Shown: one piece after another, positions 33,235-35,375 of the stretch
Layout: the number at the start of each line of letters is the position of its first letter
Position numbering within the stretch: position 1 is the first letter of the stretch
Source: Candidatus Limnocylindrales bacterium
GTDB taxonomy: Bacteria > Desulfobacterota > Binatia > UBA1149 > CAITLU01
Direction: 5' to 3'
Assembly (NCBI GenBank): GCA_035571835.1
Contig: DATNBU010000035.1
Location: forward strand, 1-35,375
DNA length: 35,375 nucleotides
Program-made: the position numbers and the translations under genes
Notes under the pieces: generated by a model
Databases searched by the model: none
What the model saw: the letters and a program-made list of their open reading frames with translations, nothing else
Told to the model about the DNA's origin: nothing

Positions 33235-35375
33235 TTACCGGAGGCTTCGCGCAACATCCGCAGCGGTCCGCAGCTCGTCGTAGCGAGCAAGCGCCGCATT
33301 CGAATCGACGATCTCGAAGAACTCGAAGCGACGGATGCGGCCGCTGTCCACGAGCATGAGCACGAAAAACTCGCTCTCGTACTCGCCGCCGCCGCGAGGG
33401 ACCTTCCCGGTGCGCCGCGAATAAAAAACACCTCCGTTCGCGTCCGCGCAGAGCCAGAAGTTTTTCGCATCGAAGCGTGAATCCGGTGCGAGGGTCCAGA
33501 GCGCGGTCACGCTCTCCAGGTACGCCTGGGAACCTTCGAGGCGGCCGAGCCCACTGTGGCGGTGGTCTTCGAAGACGAGGTCTTCGGCGTACGCCTCGCG
33601 CAGCAGCTCGCAATCCTTGTCGTTCCACGCATCGACCACTTTGCCGAGCACCGTCGTCATGGAGCAGAGCGACGGATCGATCGCCGCCCAGCGCTTCCAT
33701 ACCTCACGCTGGGCGTGGCGACCGTCGTCGATATCGAACAGGACAATCGCCGCCAGCTGTCCCGCCTCGTCCGCCTCCTGCACGGCGAGGTACTCGATCT
33801 CGAACCGTCCGCCGGGCGGGCCGCCCGACCAGAGCATGTTCTGCAGGATCACGCGCTCGCCAGCCGTGCCGATGACTCGCGATTCCGGATGCGCACCGAT
33901 CGCAACGCGTTCGCGCGCCGAAGCGACCAGCATCTCGCTGCCGCCCGACACCAGCGCGAGGCGCCGGCGATCGTCGAAGACCATGGTCGGTGAGCAAAGC
34001 GCGCGCATCGGGCTCCAGTCGCCGGTCGCGAATGCATGCTCGAATGTTTCCTGCCATCGCTCCATGATTGCCGAGGCCACATTGCCTTTGCGCAGCGCTG
34101 CGAGCGGATCGCGCGGCGTCGCCTCACGAGCCCGCAGTTCCTCGAAACGGGCGCGCGCCTGCTCGAGTTGCTCCGGCGCGTAGACGTCCAGCCCCGCCGG
34201 GCATGCACCGCGCGACCGGATGATCTCGTCGAAACGAGCCAGCGCTTCGGCATCCTGCTCCGCTTCGAAGCAGTCGGTGCTCGCAAGGAGGCCGTCGGCT
34301 GCGAACTGAAACAGATTGCAGACTCGATTCTCGAACAGGCCGCCGCTCTCCCGGGACGTGCCGGAGAAGGTCACGCGGACGAGCAGCGCGTCGAGCTCGA
34401 GAGCAAGGATATCCTCGATTCGGGCGCTGAAGCCGGGGCTCGTCAGCTCCGCCTGCTGGCGCCAGTGCTGCATCTGCTGTTCACGGTTCTGCGCACTCCA
34501 GGTACCGAGCACGCGATGGTCCACGGTCTTCCCTGATGGGGAGATGCTCGCTTCCATTCGCTCCAGATCGATCGGCCCGTCCCAGACTGCATTGTGTGCG
34601 ATTGCCAGCGCGCGCGAACGCGCGACACCGTCCGGCTCTCGCTCCGCATACAACTCGTAGAGGCGCGTGATCGCCTGGCCGAGACGATCGCGAGCGAATA
34701 CTTCGTGACGCACGACAAGCCCCTGCTCGCCGACCTCGGCCACCAGGATCGTCTCGTTCTCGTATTCGCCGACGTCGAAGCGCTGTCCGCGAGTACCTCT
34801 CGCGTGAATGCGCCGGCGGCCGAGCATGAGGGAACCGAGCGTCGCGAGCGGCTCGACGCGGTAGCTCGCGTCGCTCGAGCGCAGGAATCGAACGATCGAC
34901 GCGCAGGCTTCCGTCTTTCCGTAGGTCGCTCCGGTCGGGTGATCGATCTCCACGTACGAAGGATGGCAGACGGCCGCGACGCCCTCAGCGTCACGCCGCT
35001 CGACGGCTGCGGACATTCGATCGGATGCGACGGTCGCAGCGTTCGGTCGCACGCGGCGCGGTGCCGTGAGCGGCCGCGAGCCAGCCGTGATCTCGCCGAA
35101 ACGAGCCAGCGCCTCGGCCTCGCACTCGGTTTCGAAAAGCTCTACGCCCGCATTGCGGCCGTCGGGTGCGAACGTGAGGATGGCGCAGATCCGGTTTTCG
35201 AAGGCCCCGCCGCTGTCACGACCGGTACCGAAAGCGGTAATGCGGACGAGAACTGCGTGGGGTGCACAGGCGAGAACGTCGTAGAAGCGCTGCGCAGCGT
35301 CCGGCGCAAGGTCACGCTGCAGGCTCCAGTGCCGCACGAACTCTTCGGGGCCGTCCGAAGACCACGTCGCAAGAG
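33235..35375 (-). CDS. Multi-module NTF2/SnoaL-like protein (5' end beyond window)
   Basis: The frame is open through the right window edge, so the N-terminus is missing; a GTG at 35337 (MRHWSLQRD) lies inside a module and is not the start. About 713 residues are seen, made of at least five repeating NTF2-like modules. Module pairs are recognisable: ATWSSDGPEEFVRHW...SGGAFENRICAILTFAPDG matches GTWSAQNREQQMQHW...SGGLFENRVCNLFQFAADG. Three others share a pattern of helix, CHPSYVEIDHPTG / CSPTMVFDDRRR / YAEDLVFEDHRH, then a RFDVGEYEN/RFEIEYLA/EYESEFFV strand and an ALARYDEL-like end. NTF2-like folds bind small hydrophobic ligands or serve in multidomain signalling proteins. Such arrays often form the C-terminus of large bacterial ATPase/cyclase regulators, but the diagnostic N-terminus is not here. 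It is the first seen gene of the operon with the two carbohydrate genes (56 bp). Confidence 0.75.
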   Translation of the reverse strand, partial: LATWSSDGPEEFVRHWSLQRDLAPDAAQRFYDVLACAPHAVLVRITAFGTGRDSGGAFENRICAILTFAPDGRNAGVELFETECEAEALARFGEITAGSRPLTAPRRVRPNAATVASDRMSAAVERRDAEGVAAVCHPSYVEIDHPTGATYGKTEACASIVRFLRSSDASYRVEPLATLGSLMLGRRRIHARGTRGQRFDVGEYENETILVAEVGEQGLVVRHEVFARDRLGQAITRLYELYAEREPDGVARSRALAIAHNAVWDGPIDLERMEASISPSGKTVDHRVLGTWSAQNREQQMQHWRQQAELTSPGFSARIEDILALELDALLVRVTFSGTSRESGGLFENRVCNLFQFAADGLLASTDCFEAEQDAEALARFDEIIRSRGACPAGLDVYAPEQLEQARARFEELRAREATPRDPLAALRKGNVASAIMERWQETFEHAFATGDWSPMRALCSPTMVFDDRRRLALVSGGSEMLVASARERVAIGAHPESRVIGTAGERVILQNMLWSGGPPGGRFEIEYLAVQEADEAGQLAAIVLFDIDDGRHAQREVWKRWAAIDPSLCSMTTVLGKVVDAWNDKDCELLREAYAEDLVFEDHRHSGLGRLEGSQAYLESVTALWTLAPDSRFDAKNFWLCADANGGVFYSRRTGKVPRGGGEYESEFFVLMLVDSGRIRRFEFFEIVDSNAALARYDELRTAADVARSLR

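Overview
The window is about 35 kb of GC-rich DNA from a Gram-negative bacterium. Supporting signs are an outer-membrane beta-barrel gene, a lipoprotein, many Sec signal peptides, good AGGAGG-type ribosome binding sites, and large secreted proteins with DUF4215-type (Myxococcus) cysteine-rich repeats and dockerin-like calcium repeats. That mix, together with a probable selenoprotein, suggests a deltaproteobacterial or Desulfobacterota/Binatota-like lineage. This is an inference; there is no rRNA or marker gene to settle it.

Layout. 1-5000 carries envelope genes: a DUF3300 protein cut by the window edge, a glycine-zipper protein, a VIT/CCC1-like membrane protein, a LOG-family protein, an OmpA/OmpW-like barrel with a clear terminator, and a small dockerin-like secreted protein. 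5100-11200 holds two large exported proteins. One has Asp-box (BNR) repeats, five cysteine-rich repeats and a dockerin-like repeat. The other has fourteen RCC1-type repeats, enough for two seven-bladed propellers. 11400-14500 has tRNA-Arg(ACG), a lipoprotein, tRNA-Ser(GCT), a TetR regulator, and an unrecognised acidic-tailed protein followed by a highly structured 3' region and terminator.

14600-21200 is a protein-modification and acyl-metabolism block: an isoaspartyl methyltransferase (PCMT) fused to an erythromycin-esterase-like domain, a divergent GNAT + ADP-forming acyl-CoA synthetase, a second, exported PCMT, and a cytidylate-kinase-like protein. 21200-26600 holds a basic coiled-coil protein, a heavy-metal-associated (HMA) protein, a phosphoketolase, and an SbmA/YddA-like ABC transporter with altered Walker motifs. 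26600-35375 is a three-gene minus-strand operon: a GH94-type phosphorylase, a discoidin-domain (alpha/alpha)6 glycosidase-like protein, and a protein made of NTF2/SnoaL-like modules that runs off the window.

The most notable element is at 21781-22128. An exported HMA-domain protein is interrupted by one in-frame TGA exactly where the first metal-binding Cys of the GMTC motif belongs. A perfect 7-bp stem with an AGTT loop lies 13 nt further on. The simplest reading is a UGA-decoded selenocysteine, giving a U-x3-C metal site. Ordinary gene calling would stop at 21930 and miss the domain.
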